In this document: positions 15,645 through 24,827 of the stretch, in pieces
Layout: each line of letters opens with the position of its first letter
Position numbering within the stretch: the first letter of the stretch is position 1
DNA from: WVYX01 sp039586815
GTDB lineage: Bacteria; Gemmatimonadota; Gemmatimonadetes; Gemmatimonadales; GWC2-71-9
Assembly (NCBI GenBank): GCA_039586815.1
Contig: JBDHJR010000025.1
Coordinates: 1 to 62,283 of the forward strand
Length of the DNA stretch: 62,283 nucleotides
Direction of reading: 5' to 3'
Translations under genes and position numbers: made by a program
Notes under the pieces: model-generated
Database searches by the model: none
Seen by the model: only the letters and a program-made list of their open reading frames with translations
What the model was told of the DNA's origin: nothing

Positions 15645-17066
15645 TCACAGGGTCCAGAGCACCACCGCAATCGTAGTAATCGCGATCGAGAGGAAGTTCA
15701 AGCCGATCCCGGCGCGGGCCATCTCTGCGGGACGGATCCAGCCGCTGCCGTACACGATGGCGTTGGGCGGGGTAGCCACGGGAAGCATGAAGGCCATCGA
15801 GGAAGCGATAGCCACGGTCGCCATGAGGGGCAGGGCCGGCAGTCCGAGTCCCTCCGCAACGCCGGCCATCAGCGGCATTCCGAGAGCCGACGTAGCTGTG
15901 TTGCTGGTGAGCTCTGTGAGGAAAACGAAGATGGTCGCGGTCGTCAGGATCACGAGGGGCAGGGGCACGCCGCGCAGCGCGATCAGTCGTCCGCCGATCC
16001 ACTGCGTGAGGCCGCTCGCTCCGAACGCGCCCGCCAGGGCGAGGCCGCCCCCGAACAGCAGCAGAATGCCCCACGGCACCTTGCTGGCCGATTCCCAGTC
16101 CAGCGCCACGCGGTGCCGGCTGTTGCGCAGCGGCACCACGAACAGCACGAGTGCCGCGGCAATGGCAATGGCAGCGTCGGAGATACCGGGCACCATGTCC
16201 GACAGGCCGGGGATGCGCAGGCCGCCGATCGTCTTGGGCGCGCGCATCACCCAGGCGAACGCGGTGCATGCCAGCACCGCGAGTACGAAGCGCTCGGCCC
16301 CCGAGAGCCGCCCCAGAGCTTGCTCCTCGCGCTCCAGCGTCTGCGTGAGCCCGGCCACCGATCCGCTGACGCGGAACAGCTTGACCAGCAGGAGCCAACA
16401 GCCGCACAGCATCACCACCGAGATAGGGAGGCCGATGGCCATCCAACCGGCGAAGCTCACGTCCTCACCGAGCAACTCCCGGGCAGCACCGGCGAAGATC
16501 GCGTTGGGCGGCGTGCCGATAAGCGTCGCCACCCCCCCGATCGACGCCGCGTAGGCGATGCCCAGGAAGAGCGCCGTCTGGAAGCCCCGTTCCCCGTCCT
16601 TGGATGGATGGCCCACGACTGCCATTGCGATGGGCAACATCATGATGGTGGTGGCGGTGTTGGAGACCCACATGCTCGCGATGGCGGAGGCCAACATGAA
16701 GGCCGCCACGACCTTGGGCGCGTCAGTGCCGACCGTGCGCACCGTCACGAGCGCGAAGCGCTTGTGCAGGTTCCATCGCTCGGTCGTGGCCGCAAGAAAG
16801 AAGCCGCCCAGGAAGAGGAAGATGATGGGGTCGGCGTAGGACCTGGTCACTTCGCCGACGGGCCGCACGCCCAGCAGCGGCAGGATCACGATGGGCAGCA
16901 GGGCAGTGGCCTCTAGCGGCACCACCGCGGTGAGCCACCAGGTCGCCATCCACGCCGCGAGACCCGCCACGCGCCATGCGGCCTCCTGCATTGCGCCGGG
17001 CGCGGGAAGCACCAGCGTGAGCAGCAAGAGGCTCGGCCCCACGATCAGGACGGCGTGTCGCTTCAT
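15645..17066 (-). CDS. DASS-family anion/sodium symporter (SLC13 type)
   Basis: A 473-residue inner-membrane transporter with about 11-12 hydrophobic segments. Both signature SNT motifs of the divalent anion/sodium symporter family are visible, SNTATT (about residue 134) and SNTATS (about residue 390), each at a re-entrant hairpin that holds substrate and sodium. Substrates in the family are dicarboxylates, citrate, sulfate or phosphate; the sequence does not decide. It overlaps the amidohydrolase gene by four bases (ATGA) and so belongs to the end of the aromatic/beta-oxidation operon. A dicarboxylate uptake or export role would fit that context but is inference. Confidence 0.9.
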   Translation of the reverse strand: MKRHAVLIVGPSLLLLTLVLPAPGAMQEAAWRVAGLAAWMATWWLTAVVPLEATALLPIVILPLLGVRPVGEVTRSYADPIIFLFLGGFFLAATTERWNLHKRFALVTVRTVGTDAPKVVAAFMLASAIASMWVSNTATTIMMLPIAMAVVGHPSKDGERGFQTALFLGIAYAASIGGVATLIGTPPNAIFAGAARELLGEDVSFAGWMAIGLPISVVMLCGCWLLLVKLFRVSGSVAGLTQTLEREEQALGRLSGAERFVLAVLACTAFAWVMRAPKTIGGLRIPGLSDMVPGISDAAIAIAAALVLFVVPLRNSRHRVALDWESASKVPWGILLLFGGGLALAGAFGASGLTQWIGGRLIALRGVPLPLVILTTATIFVFLTELTSNTATSALGMPLMAGVAEGLGLPALPLMATVAIASSMAFMLPVATPPNAIVYGSGWIRPAEMARAGIGLNFLSIAITTIAVVLWTL

Positions 17067-17932
17067 CCCTGCGGGAACAGCCTCAATGGGGTGTGGCGCG
17101 TGATGGAGTCCTTGAGCTCGTCGGGGAGAGGCAGGCCCAGGAACTGATCCAGGTTCTCGCGCAGGTCACGCACGCCGGGGCTGGGCCAGTCGGTCCCCCA
17201 GATGACGCGGTCCCCTACCTCGGCCAGGCGGGGGAAGTAGTCGAGCAGCCGCTTGGGCGGGATGCCCGACAGCTCGAGGTGCACGTTCTTGTGCCGCCTC
17301 AGAATGAAGAACGCCTCGTCCATCCACAGGGGGCGGCCACCGTGCGCCATGATGATGGTCAGCTCGGGGAAATCCAGGGCGACGTCGTCCAGCTCCATGG
17401 GCCGGCCGTACTTGCAGCGGGCTCCGGGGAAGATGCTGGTGCCGGTGTGGATCAGGACCGGCAGCCCGCGCTCCTCGCAGCGCCGGTAGATGCGTCCCAA
17501 CGCCTCCAGACCCATGGTGTAGGCGTTGGCGGGAAAGAGCTGATGCGGCGGGTGGATCTTGAGACAGCGAATCCCGAGCTGCAGCAGCTCCTCCACCTGG
17601 CCCTCGGGGTCGGTGGTGAAACGCGGATGCACGCCGCCGAACGGCAGCAGCCGGTCTGGCGCGGCCTCCGCGTAGCGGGCCGCGAACTCGTTGGTGGAAT
17701 CGGTAAACCCCATCAGGTCGGGGCTCGGGTAGTTGATGAGCCCCACCCGCCAGATTCCCGACCGGTCCAGGATCTCGAGCAGCGCCTGCGGGTCGTCCAT
17801 CAGCGCGAGGAGCCACTCCCAGTGGTCCTCCTTGCCACGGCGCATGACATCGGCGACCGAAGGCTTGAGGTCGCGCCACGGCTGGATGTGGACGTGGGCG
17901 TCGGTGACGCCGGGGCGGGCGTCGCCGCTCAC
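17063..17932 (-). CDS. Amidohydrolase-2 family metal-dependent hydrolase
   Basis: A 289-residue TIM-barrel protein from GTG at 17932, which overlaps the upstream crotonase stop by four bases (GTGA). The metal site is recognisable: DAHVHI at the N-terminus (beta strand 1), HTGTSIFPG (about residue 156), a His in IMAHGGRP (about 189) and the terminal Asp in WGTDWPSPG (about 255). The family includes aromatic decarboxylases (ACMSD, gamma-resorcylate type) and lactonases; placement in an aromatic-acid operon makes such a role plausible. The transporter gene follows with a four-base overlap. Confidence 0.88.
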   Translation of the reverse strand: MSGDARPGVTDAHVHIQPWRDLKPSVADVMRRGKEDHWEWLLALMDDPQALLEILDRSGIWRVGLINYPSPDLMGFTDSTNEFAARYAEAAPDRLLPFGGVHPRFTTDPEGQVEELLQLGIRCLKIHPPHQLFPANAYTMGLEALGRIYRRCEERGLPVLIHTGTSIFPGARCKYGRPMELDDVALDFPELTIIMAHGGRPLWMDEAFFILRRHKNVHLELSGIPPKRLLDYFPRLAEVGDRVIWGTDWPSPGVRDLRENLDQFLGLPLPDELKDSITRHTPLRLFPQG

Positions 17933-18686
17933 CGGCCCTTGAAGTCCGGCTTGCGCTTCTCCAGGAACGCCCCGACCCCCTCTTCCTTGTCCTCGGTGGA
18001 GAAGGCCAGCCCGAAGTAAGTCGTCTCGAAGCGCACGCCCTCGTCCAGCGGCATCCGGCTGCTCGCCTTCACGCAGTCCTTGATGAACTCGAGCGCCGCG
18101 GGGCTCTTCTGCGCGATCTCGCTCGCCAGCTCGCGCGCCCGCTCGTGCACCTGGTCGTGCGGCACGACCTCGTCGACCAGACCCATGCGCAACGCCTCTT
18201 CGGCGCCCACCAGCTGGCCCGTATACAGCAGCTTGTAGGCGTTGCCCAGCCCCACGAGACGCGGCAGGCGTTGGGTGCCGCCGCCTCCGGGCAGAATGCC
18301 CAGGGTGATCTCTGGCTGGCCCAGCTTCGCCTTGTCCGACGCGATGCGAATGTCGCACGCCATCGCGAGCTCGCACCCTCCCCCCAGGGCAAACCCGTTG
18401 ACCGCCGCTATGATCGGTTTGGGCAGCTTCTCGGGAGCCTCGAAGATTCCGAACGCCTTGGTGACGTGAAACTGGTCCACGCCGCTGCGGCCCTTGAACT
18501 CCGCGATGTCGGCGCCGGCCACGAACGCCTTCTCGCCCGCACCCCGCACGATCACGACCCGGACTTCGTCGTTGCCCGCCAGGTCATTGAGCGCCTGCAC
18601 GAACTGCTCGCGCACGTCCCTGTTCAGCGCGTTCAGCTTGTCTGGTCGGTTGATTGTGACTGTGGCGATGCGATCGGCTATATCGA

Positions 18687-18711
<25 letters not shown>
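17929..18711 (-). CDS. Enoyl-CoA hydratase (crotonase family)
   Basis: Hydrates trans-2-enoyl-CoA to 3-hydroxyacyl-CoA. The 260-residue length is standard. The oxyanion-hole motif AGADIAEF (about 66), the first catalytic Glu in GGGCELAMACDIR (about 112) and the second in GQPEITLGILPGGGGTQRL (about 132) are all present, which supports true hydratase activity. It ends FLEKRKPDFKGR, the classic tail. It overlaps the 3-hydroxyacyl-CoA dehydrogenase gene by 25 bases, so the pair would carry out successive beta-oxidation steps. PaaF is the likely counterpart. Confidence 0.94.
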
Positions 18712-19543
<832 letters not shown>

Positions 19544-19547
<4 letters not shown>

Positions 19548-20215
19548 CCGACGGCCTCGCGTGCCACGTCGGGGCGATTGCTGCACAGCGCGTCCACACC
19601 CATGGCCAGAAGCTCGCGCATGCGCCCCACCTCGTCCACCGTCCAGGCGAAGATGCGCCAGCCGCGCCCGTGAGCTTGCTCGATCAGTTCCCGGTCGATC
19701 AGGCTCTCCTGCTGCCACAGCACTTCCGCGTCGGCGTCCTCCAGCAGGGCCATCGGGCGCACCGGGCGCGCCACGGCAAGCACGCCACGGGGAATGTCGG
19801 GGCGCACCTCACTGAGCCGCCTGACGATGCGGTGATCGAACGAGTGCACGCTGTAGCGGGAGGGATCGGGGCCGGCGTCGAGCGCCGCGAAAAGCGCTGC
19901 GTCGTGCTGTGGCGGCAGGTCCTTCACCTCGACGAACACGTCGAAGCCGCTGCCCATGGTGTCGAGCGCCTCGGCCAGCGTGGGAACCGCCTCGCCGTTG
20001 GGCAGCCGGTGCGCGGCGAGCGATCCGTGTGGCACGTCTCTGATCGTGTGCCCAAAGGCAACGGGATCGTGGTGCACCAGCGGCACGCCGTCGGCCGTCA
20101 CATGCACATCCAGCTCGATGCCGTCAGCGCCCATGTCGCGCGCCATGCGGAAGGCGGCCAGCGAGTTCTCAACCTCGTAGGCGGACGCACCGCGGTGAGC
20201 GACGACGAGCGTCAC
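19544..20215 (-). CDS. Glycerophosphodiester phosphodiesterase
   Basis: Hydrolyses glycerophosphodiesters to glycerol-3-phosphate and alcohol, cytoplasmic (no signal peptide). The 223-residue length matches UgpQ-type enzymes. Metal and catalytic motifs are complete: HRGASAYEVENSL (residues 7-19), ELDVHVTADGVPLVHHDP (about 34-51) and VFVEVKD (about 93). It sits inside the beta-oxidation operon, three bases after the PaaG-like gene and overlapping the dehydrogenase by four, although it has no known role in aromatic degradation. Its presence suggests operon assembly by insertion or a link to lipid turnover. Confidence 0.93.
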
Positions 20216-20218
20216 GGG

Positions 20219-21013
20219 CTACTGGCCGCGGAAGTCGGGCGCGCGCTTCTCGAGGAACGCCCGAAGCCCCTCCTTGGCGTCCTCGCTGCGGAAGCAACGC
20301 ATCTGGTGCTCCAGCTCCACCGCGAGCATCTCGTCCAGCGGCAGCTGCTCGCTCTGGTAGATGGCCTTCTTGGCGAGGGCCAGAGCAATGGGAGGCTTGG
20401 CTGCGAGCATGCGCGCATACGCCAGCGTTTCCTCCTCGAGGCGCTCGTGCGGCACCACACGGTTGAACACGCCGAGGCGGTGCGCTTCCGCGGCGTCGAT
20501 CATCTCGCCCGAGAAGATCAGCTCCAGCGCCTTGGCACCGCCCACCAGGCGCGGCAGGAAGTAACTGCCGCCCCAATCGGGATGCACGCCGATGCGGTTG
20601 AAGGTCTCGCCGATCGTGGCCCGGTCGGACGCGATGCGCACGTCGCAGGCGAGCGCGAGGTTGGCGCCGGCGCCCGCGGCGGCGCCGTTCACGCTGGCGA
20701 CGACCGGCTTGGGCACCGACCGAATGGTCGTGACCACGGTGCGGCCGGCCTCGACCAGGCCCTGGGCGGCCTCCCAGTCCTCGCGGTCCAACACGTCACG
20801 CATGTAACCTACGTCGGCTCCGGCACAGAAGGCACGCCCCGCGCCGGTCACCACCAGCACGCGCACATCGCCGTCTTGCGCGATCTGCTGTACGGCCTCC
20901 GCCAGTTCCTGGCGCATGCGGCCGGCGAAGGCGTTCAGTTTTTCAGGGCGGTGGAGGGTGATCGTTCCGATCCCCTCACTTACGGAGGTGCGGACGTGTT
21001 CGAAGCCGGTCAA
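20219..21013 (-). CDS. Crotonase-family enzyme, PaaG-like isomerase
   Basis: A 264-residue crotonase. The oxyanion motif FCAGADVGYM (about 66) is kept, but the second acid lies in IGVHPDWGGSYFLPRLVG, with Asp in the position used by PaaG-type enoyl-CoA isomerases rather than the Glu of hydratases. The first acid site reads GAGANLALACDVR, without the usual Glu. This fits isomerisation of ring-1,2-epoxyphenylacetyl-CoA to the oxepin. The start is uncertain: TTG at 21013 (overlapping the aldehyde dehydrogenase stop) is chosen; GTG at 21025 is possible. It is in the operon between the dehydrogenase and GDPD. Confidence 0.87.
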   Translation of the reverse strand: MTGFEHVRTSVSEGIGTITLHRPEKLNAFAGRMRQELAEAVQQIAQDGDVRVLVVTGAGRAFCAGADVGYMRDVLDREDWEAAQGLVEAGRTVVTTIRSVPKPVVASVNGAAAGAGANLALACDVRIASDRATIGETFNRIGVHPDWGGSYFLPRLVGGAKALELIFSGEMIDAAEAHRLGVFNRVVPHERLEEETLAYARMLAAKPPIALALAKKAIYQSEQLPLDEMLAVELEHQMRCFRSEDAKEGLRAFLEKRAPDFRGQ

Positions 21014-22440
21014 AGGCCGACCCACACCGTCTTGGTATCGCTGTACCCGTCCAGCGCTTCGCGCCCCAGGTCGCGCCCGAAGCCGCTGGCCTTGACGCCG
21101 CCGAAGGGGGCGGCCGAGTCGTACATGTTGTAGGTGTTGATCCACACGGTCCCGGCACGCACCGCGCGGGCCACACGGAAGGCCTTCTGTATGTCCCTGG
21201 TCCAGATGCCGGCCGCGAGGCCGTACATCGTCTGGTTCGCGAGTCGCACCGCCTCCTCGACGTCGTCGAACGCGATCACGGACAACACCGGGCCGAATAT
21301 CTCCTCGTCCACGATTTTCATTCCGGGTTGCGCGCCGTCGAACACCGTGGCCTCCACGAAGTAGCCCTTGCCGCCCACCTGCGCGGCGTTGCCGCCTGCT
21401 ACCAGCGTGGCTTCCTGCTTACCCGCGGCGATGTACGACATGACCTTGTCGTGCTGCCGCTTGGACGCGATGGCGCCCAGGCGCGTGCCTTTCTCCATGG
21501 GATCGCCGGGCACGAGCCGCGCCGCGCGGGCGGCCAGCTGCTCGACCACCTGGTCGTGCACGGAGCGCTCGACCAGCAACCTTGAACCGGCGGCGCACAC
21601 CTCGCCCTTGCCGTAGAAGATGCCGTTCTGCGCTCCCTTCACCGCCGCGTCGAGGTCGGCATCGGCGAAGATCACGTTGGGGCTCTTGCCCCCCAGCTCG
21701 AGGGTCACCCGCTTCACCGTGTCGGCCGCGTCGCGCATCACCTGCTTGCCCACGGCCGTTGAGCCGGTGAAGGCGATCTTGTCCACGCCGGGATGGCGCA
21801 CCAGGGCGGCGCCGGTTGTGGGACCGTCACCCGGAATCACGTTGAACGCGCCCGCAGGGAAACCCGCTTCTTGCATGATCTCGGCCATTGCCAGCGCGCT
21901 GAGCGGTGTCTCGGGCGCCGGCTTGAGCACGACGGTGCAGCCGGCGGCTAGGGCGGGGGCGAATTTCCAGCTCGCCAGGTTGAGCGGGAAGTTCCACGGC
22001 ACTATCGCCCCCACCACGCCGAGCGGCTCGCGCACGGTATAGACAAAGTCGTCACCGCTCACCGGCAGGACCGCGCCGCCCAGCTTGTCGGCCCATCCGC
22101 CATAGTACTTGAGGGTCTCTACCGTCGAGGCGACGTCGATCTTCGACTCGAACAGCGTCTTGCCGTTCTGCCGCGTCTCGAGCTCGGCCATCTCCCTGCG
22201 CCGCTCGTGCAGCAGCTCGCCCGCTCGGTGGAGCAGGGCACCACGCTGCCGCGCGGAGAGTGCACGCCACTCATCGCCCTCGAAGCAGCTCCGCGCCGCA
22301 GCGACCGCGGCATCCACGTCCGCCTCGCCCGCCGCGTGAACCGCGGCGAGCGCTTCTTCGGTGGCGGGATTCACCACCTCGAGCACTTCGCCCGAGGCGG
22401 CGTCCCGCCACTCGTTGCCTATGAAGAGCTGGGTCCGCAC
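21010..22440 (-). CDS. Aldehyde dehydrogenase (PaaZ N-domain/PacL type?)
   Basis: NAD(P)-dependent aldehyde oxidation. About 476 residues from GTG at 22440, which overlaps the crotonase stop by one base (TAGTG). The catalytic Glu is in VTLELGGKSPN (about residue 253) and the catalytic Cys in GKGEVCAAGSRLL (about 287); the nucleotide-binding GSTAVGKQV precedes. It lacks the C-terminal MaoC-like hydrolase domain of bifunctional PaaZ. In this operon it may oxidise the ring-opened semialdehyde-CoA, as stand-alone PacL does in Azoarcus. That role is inference; a general aldehyde substrate is possible. Confidence 0.92.
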   Translation of the reverse strand: MRTQLFIGNEWRDAASGEVLEVVNPATEEALAAVHAAGEADVDAAVAAARSCFEGDEWRALSARQRGALLHRAGELLHERRREMAELETRQNGKTLFESKIDVASTVETLKYYGGWADKLGGAVLPVSGDDFVYTVREPLGVVGAIVPWNFPLNLASWKFAPALAAGCTVVLKPAPETPLSALAMAEIMQEAGFPAGAFNVIPGDGPTTGAALVRHPGVDKIAFTGSTAVGKQVMRDAADTVKRVTLELGGKSPNVIFADADLDAAVKGAQNGIFYGKGEVCAAGSRLLVERSVHDQVVEQLAARAARLVPGDPMEKGTRLGAIASKRQHDKVMSYIAAGKQEATLVAGGNAAQVGGKGYFVEATVFDGAQPGMKIVDEEIFGPVLSVIAFDDVEEAVRLANQTMYGLAAGIWTRDIQKAFRVARAVRAGTVWINTYNMYDSAAPFGGVKASGFGRDLGREALDGYSDTKTVWVGL

Positions 22441-23246
22441 TACGCGCCCGTGAACTCGGCTGAGCGCTTCTCCACGTATGCCGCGAGCCCCTCGGTTGCA
22501 TCGGAGCTCTGGAACAGCTGCTGCTGCAGCTCGCGCTCGATCGCCAGGCCGCTCTCGAAGGGAACTTCCATGCCGGAGCATACGGCCCGCTTGATGTTGC
22601 CTACCGCCTTGGCCGCCTTGTTGGGCGTGGTGAATTGCTTGGCGTAGGCCATGACGTCGTCCCAGAACGACTCCTTGGGAAACACCTCGTTCACCAGGCC
22701 CATATCCTGGGCCTCCTCGAACGCGAAGGTGCGGCCCGTGACCATCATCTCGATGGCGCGCGACTTGCCCACGATGCGCGACAGTCGCTGGGTGCCGCCC
22801 GTGCCGGGGAGCACGCCCAGGTTCACCTCGGGCAGACCGATCTTGCCGTTGTCCTTGCATGCCAGCCGGATGTCGGTCGCCATGGCGATCTCGAGACCGC
22901 CGCCCACCGTGTGCCCGTTGAGCGCACCGATCACCAGCTTAGGCGTATGCTCCAGCCGGTTCAGCGTCTCGTTGGCGTGCAGGCAGAAGAAGTACTTGAA
23001 CCGCGGGGTGACCTCCGACAGCATCTGGATGTTGGCGCCGGCCGAGAAGAACTTCTCGCCCTTGCCACGCAGGATGATGACCTGGACGGAGTCGTCCATC
23101 CGCGCCGTCAGAACGCACTCGTCCAGTTGGCGCATCATCTCGTACGTGTAGGTGTTCGCGGGGGGATCGTTCAGCTCCAGAATCGCGATCCCGTCCTCCA
23201 CGCGATACTCGACCAGCGTCTGCGTCTTGGCCTTGGTGCTTGCCAT
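22440..23246 (-). CDS. Enoyl-CoA hydratase/isomerase family protein
   Basis: A 268-residue crotonase with FSAGANIQM at the oxyanion hole (about 66), Glu in GGGLEIAMATDIRL (about 116) and Glu in KIGLPEVNLGVLPGTGGTQ (about 134). It therefore has both hydratase acids. The N-terminus TYTYEMMRQLDECV differs from the two other crotonases in this operon, so these are not recent duplicates. It follows the small zinc-ribbon gene and overlaps the aldehyde dehydrogenase by one base. A role in ring opening or in beta-oxidation of the opened chain is likely. Confidence 0.92.
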   Translation of the reverse strand: MASTKAKTQTLVEYRVEDGIAILELNDPPANTYTYEMMRQLDECVLTARMDDSVQVIILRGKGEKFFSAGANIQMLSEVTPRFKYFFCLHANETLNRLEHTPKLVIGALNGHTVGGGLEIAMATDIRLACKDNGKIGLPEVNLGVLPGTGGTQRLSRIVGKSRAIEMMVTGRTFAFEEAQDMGLVNEVFPKESFWDDVMAYAKQFTTPNKAAKAVGNIKRAVCSGMEVPFESGLAIERELQQQLFQSSDATEGLAAYVEKRSAEFTGA

Positions 23247-23267
23247 GCTCGTCGTTCCTCCTTGTGT

Positions 23268-23456
23268 TTAATCTCTTGTCTCGAGAAACCCGGGCAGGTC
23301 GAGCTCGACCGTCCGGTCTCCCCACTTGATCGCCTCGAACGAGGAGCGGCAGCTGCGGCAGTAGTACAGGCTCACCATGAGCGAGGTGCTGAAGTCCGCC
23401 TGCTTCTCGGTCTCCGTCGAGCGGCAGAACGGGCACTGCTTCGCCGTGACACTCAT
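23268..23456 (-). CDS. Stand-alone zinc ribbon, PaaD/PaaJ C-terminal domain
   Basis: A 62-residue protein, ATG at 23456, overlapping the paaC stop by one base. It contains CPFCRSTETEKQADF (about residues 9-23) and YYCRSCRSSFEAIKW (about 32-46). This is the four-cysteine pattern that normally forms the C-terminal end of the PaaD (PaaJ) subunit of phenylacetyl-CoA epoxidase. The paaD gene at 24516 lacks this end, so the protein is split into two genes here. The upstream open frame is shadow of paaC. Confidence 0.85.
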   Translation of the reverse strand: MSVTAKQCPFCRSTETEKQADFSTSLMVSLYYCRSCRSSFEAIKWGDRTVELDLPGFLETRD

Positions 23457-24274
23457 CAGTTCAACTTGAAGATGGCGTTCTTGCTTCCCCTCAGGTGATG
23501 CAGGATCTCCTCGTTGGGAGCGCCGCTGCCGCAGCGCCGCGTCACCGGGTCCCACCCGTCGAACGCCGCCGTCTCGAGCTCGATATCGACCCCCAGACTT
23601 TCCGCGGTCTGGGCCACGTCGCCTACCAGATCCTGGAAAATCTCGGGATTCGACTTGGCCTTCACACCGGCCGCCACCATCGCGTCATCCTGCGGATCTC
23701 CAGTGGGACCGAACCACAGGGCCACTGCCCGCAGCGCGTCGTGCAGACTGCGCCCTGCCGCCGCGCGGCACTCGTCGTTCTTGCCGCACAACGTGCGGAA
23801 CCATCCCTGGCCGTGGTGCGCATGGTAGCGTTCCTCGTCGAGCATCTTCTCCACGTTGACTCGCAGTGGCGCGAAAGTGGAGTTGCGCATCGCGTGAAGC
23901 AGCCGCGTGACCGCGAGGTCCACCACGTAGTTGGCCGCCACGAAGCCGGCCCAGTCGGAGATCTCCCTGTCGAGATAGGAGATGTTGGCGAACGCCGCAC
24001 CCGGCCGCCGTTCCACCAACGCGTCCGAGTCGTCACCGAACTGGTTACGCAGCACCGCATGAAGCAGCCGCACGTGTCCCAGCTCGCTCTGCGACAGCGA
24101 GCAACAGGCAATGGCGGCCTCCAGCTCCGGGGGGCCGAACGTCCACTCGCCGTAGTGGTATCCCAGCAGCAGCTTGGTGTCGGCACAGGCGATGAGCAGG
24201 TTGCGCAGGCCGTCGCGGCACGCATCGCTCATCCCCTGCGTCGACTCGAACTCCCTGGCGGTACTCGTCGTCAT
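23456..24274 (-). CDS. paaC: Phenylacetyl-CoA epoxidase subunit PaaC
   Basis: Structural, ferritin-like partner of the catalytic PaaA in the 1,2-phenylacetyl-CoA epoxidase. The 272-residue length fits (E. coli about 250). Family features include LLLGYHYGEWTFGPPELEAAI (about 34-54) and SQSELGHVRLLHAVL (about 60-74), helices that pack on PaaA, then EERYHAHHGQGWF (about 147). The start is ATG at 24274; the open frame continues upstream over the paaB gap and is not protein-like. It lies 26 bases after paaB. It gives no substrate specificity by itself. Confidence 0.92.
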   Translation of the reverse strand: MTTSTAREFESTQGMSDACRDGLRNLLIACADTKLLLGYHYGEWTFGPPELEAAIACCSLSQSELGHVRLLHAVLRNQFGDDSDALVERRPGAAFANISYLDREISDWAGFVAANYVVDLAVTRLLHAMRNSTFAPLRVNVEKMLDEERYHAHHGQGWFRTLCGKNDECRAAAGRSLHDALRAVALWFGPTGDPQDDAMVAAGVKAKSNPEIFQDLVGDVAQTAESLGVDIELETAAFDGWDPVTRRCGSGAPNEEILHHLRGSKNAIFKLN

Positions 24275-24300
24275 GTTTCCGTCGTCGTCTCCGCGTGCAA

Positions 24301-24516
24301 TCAGTTGCCCCACAGGGGCAGGCGACCTTCGTGGGTGATGGGGATGACCGCCTTGCGCGGCACCACGCACATCTCGATCCAGTTCTCCTCGTCGTACAGC
24401 GTCCAGGCGTATGCCTTGGCCAGCTCGTCGTCGGTCGCGTTCACGCTGCCGACGTGCTTGAGCTCTGTGTCGTGGGCCTTGCGGGCGAAGACCTCGTACA
24501 CCTGGTCCCGCGCCAT
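24301..24516 (-). CDS. paaB: Phenylacetyl-CoA epoxidase subunit PaaB
   Basis: Small essential subunit of the epoxidase. The 71-residue protein starts ARDQVYEVFARKAHDTELKH, followed by VGSVNATDDELAKAYAWTLY, the family signature for the first half; E. coli PaaB is longer (about 95). The end (HEGRLPLWGN) is short but complete in the frame. ATG at 24516 overlaps the paaD stop by one base. Order paaA-paaD-paaB-paaC differs from the E. coli paaABCDE order. Confidence 0.9.
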   Translation of the reverse strand: MARDQVYEVFARKAHDTELKHVGSVNATDDELAKAYAWTLYDEENWIEMCVVPRKAVIPITHEGRLPLWGN

Positions 24517-24827
24517 CAGTTGGCCACCCCGTACATGCCGAGCACCTTCCAGCCGCGCTCGGTGATGCGATCCTTGGTCCAGGGCGGGCTCCACACCACC
24601 TCGATGTGCACGCCGCTCACGCCGGGGAGGGCCGCGACGGCGTCCCGCACGTCCGCGCTGATCATGTCGATCGCGGGGCACCCGATGGATGTGAACGAGA
24701 CGTCCACCTGCACCGCTCCCTCGGCCACGCGCACGTCGTACACCAAGCCCAGGTCCACGATGCTCAGCGGGTACTCGGGATCGCTCACGCCCGCGAGCGC
24801 GTCCCACACCTGGGCGGCGGTTACCAC
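24516..24827 (-). CDS. paaD: PaaD N-terminal half (MIP18/DUF59 protein)
   Basis: A 103-residue protein from GTG at 24827, overlapping the paaA stop. It has the MIP18-like domain: VWDALAGVSDPEYPLSIVD at the start, GLVYDVRVAEGAVQVDVSFT, then SIGCPAIDMISADVRDAV with the domain cysteine. PaaD is thought to help assemble the iron cofactor of the epoxidase. The usual 165-residue protein ends in a four-Cys zinc ribbon that is missing here; a 62-residue gene at 23268-23456 supplies that motif. The start is uncertain, because the open frame extends much further upstream over paaA. Confidence 0.88.
   Translation of the reverse strand: MVTAAQVWDALAGVSDPEYPLSIVDLGLVYDVRVAEGAVQVDVSFTSIGCPAIDMISADVRDAVAALPGVSGVHIEVVWSPPWTKDRITERGWKVLGMYGVAN

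Noticed and set aside
16151..17103. Plus-strand frames opposite the transporter gene
   Set aside because: Shadow frames of a clear membrane transporter with family motifs on the minus strand.
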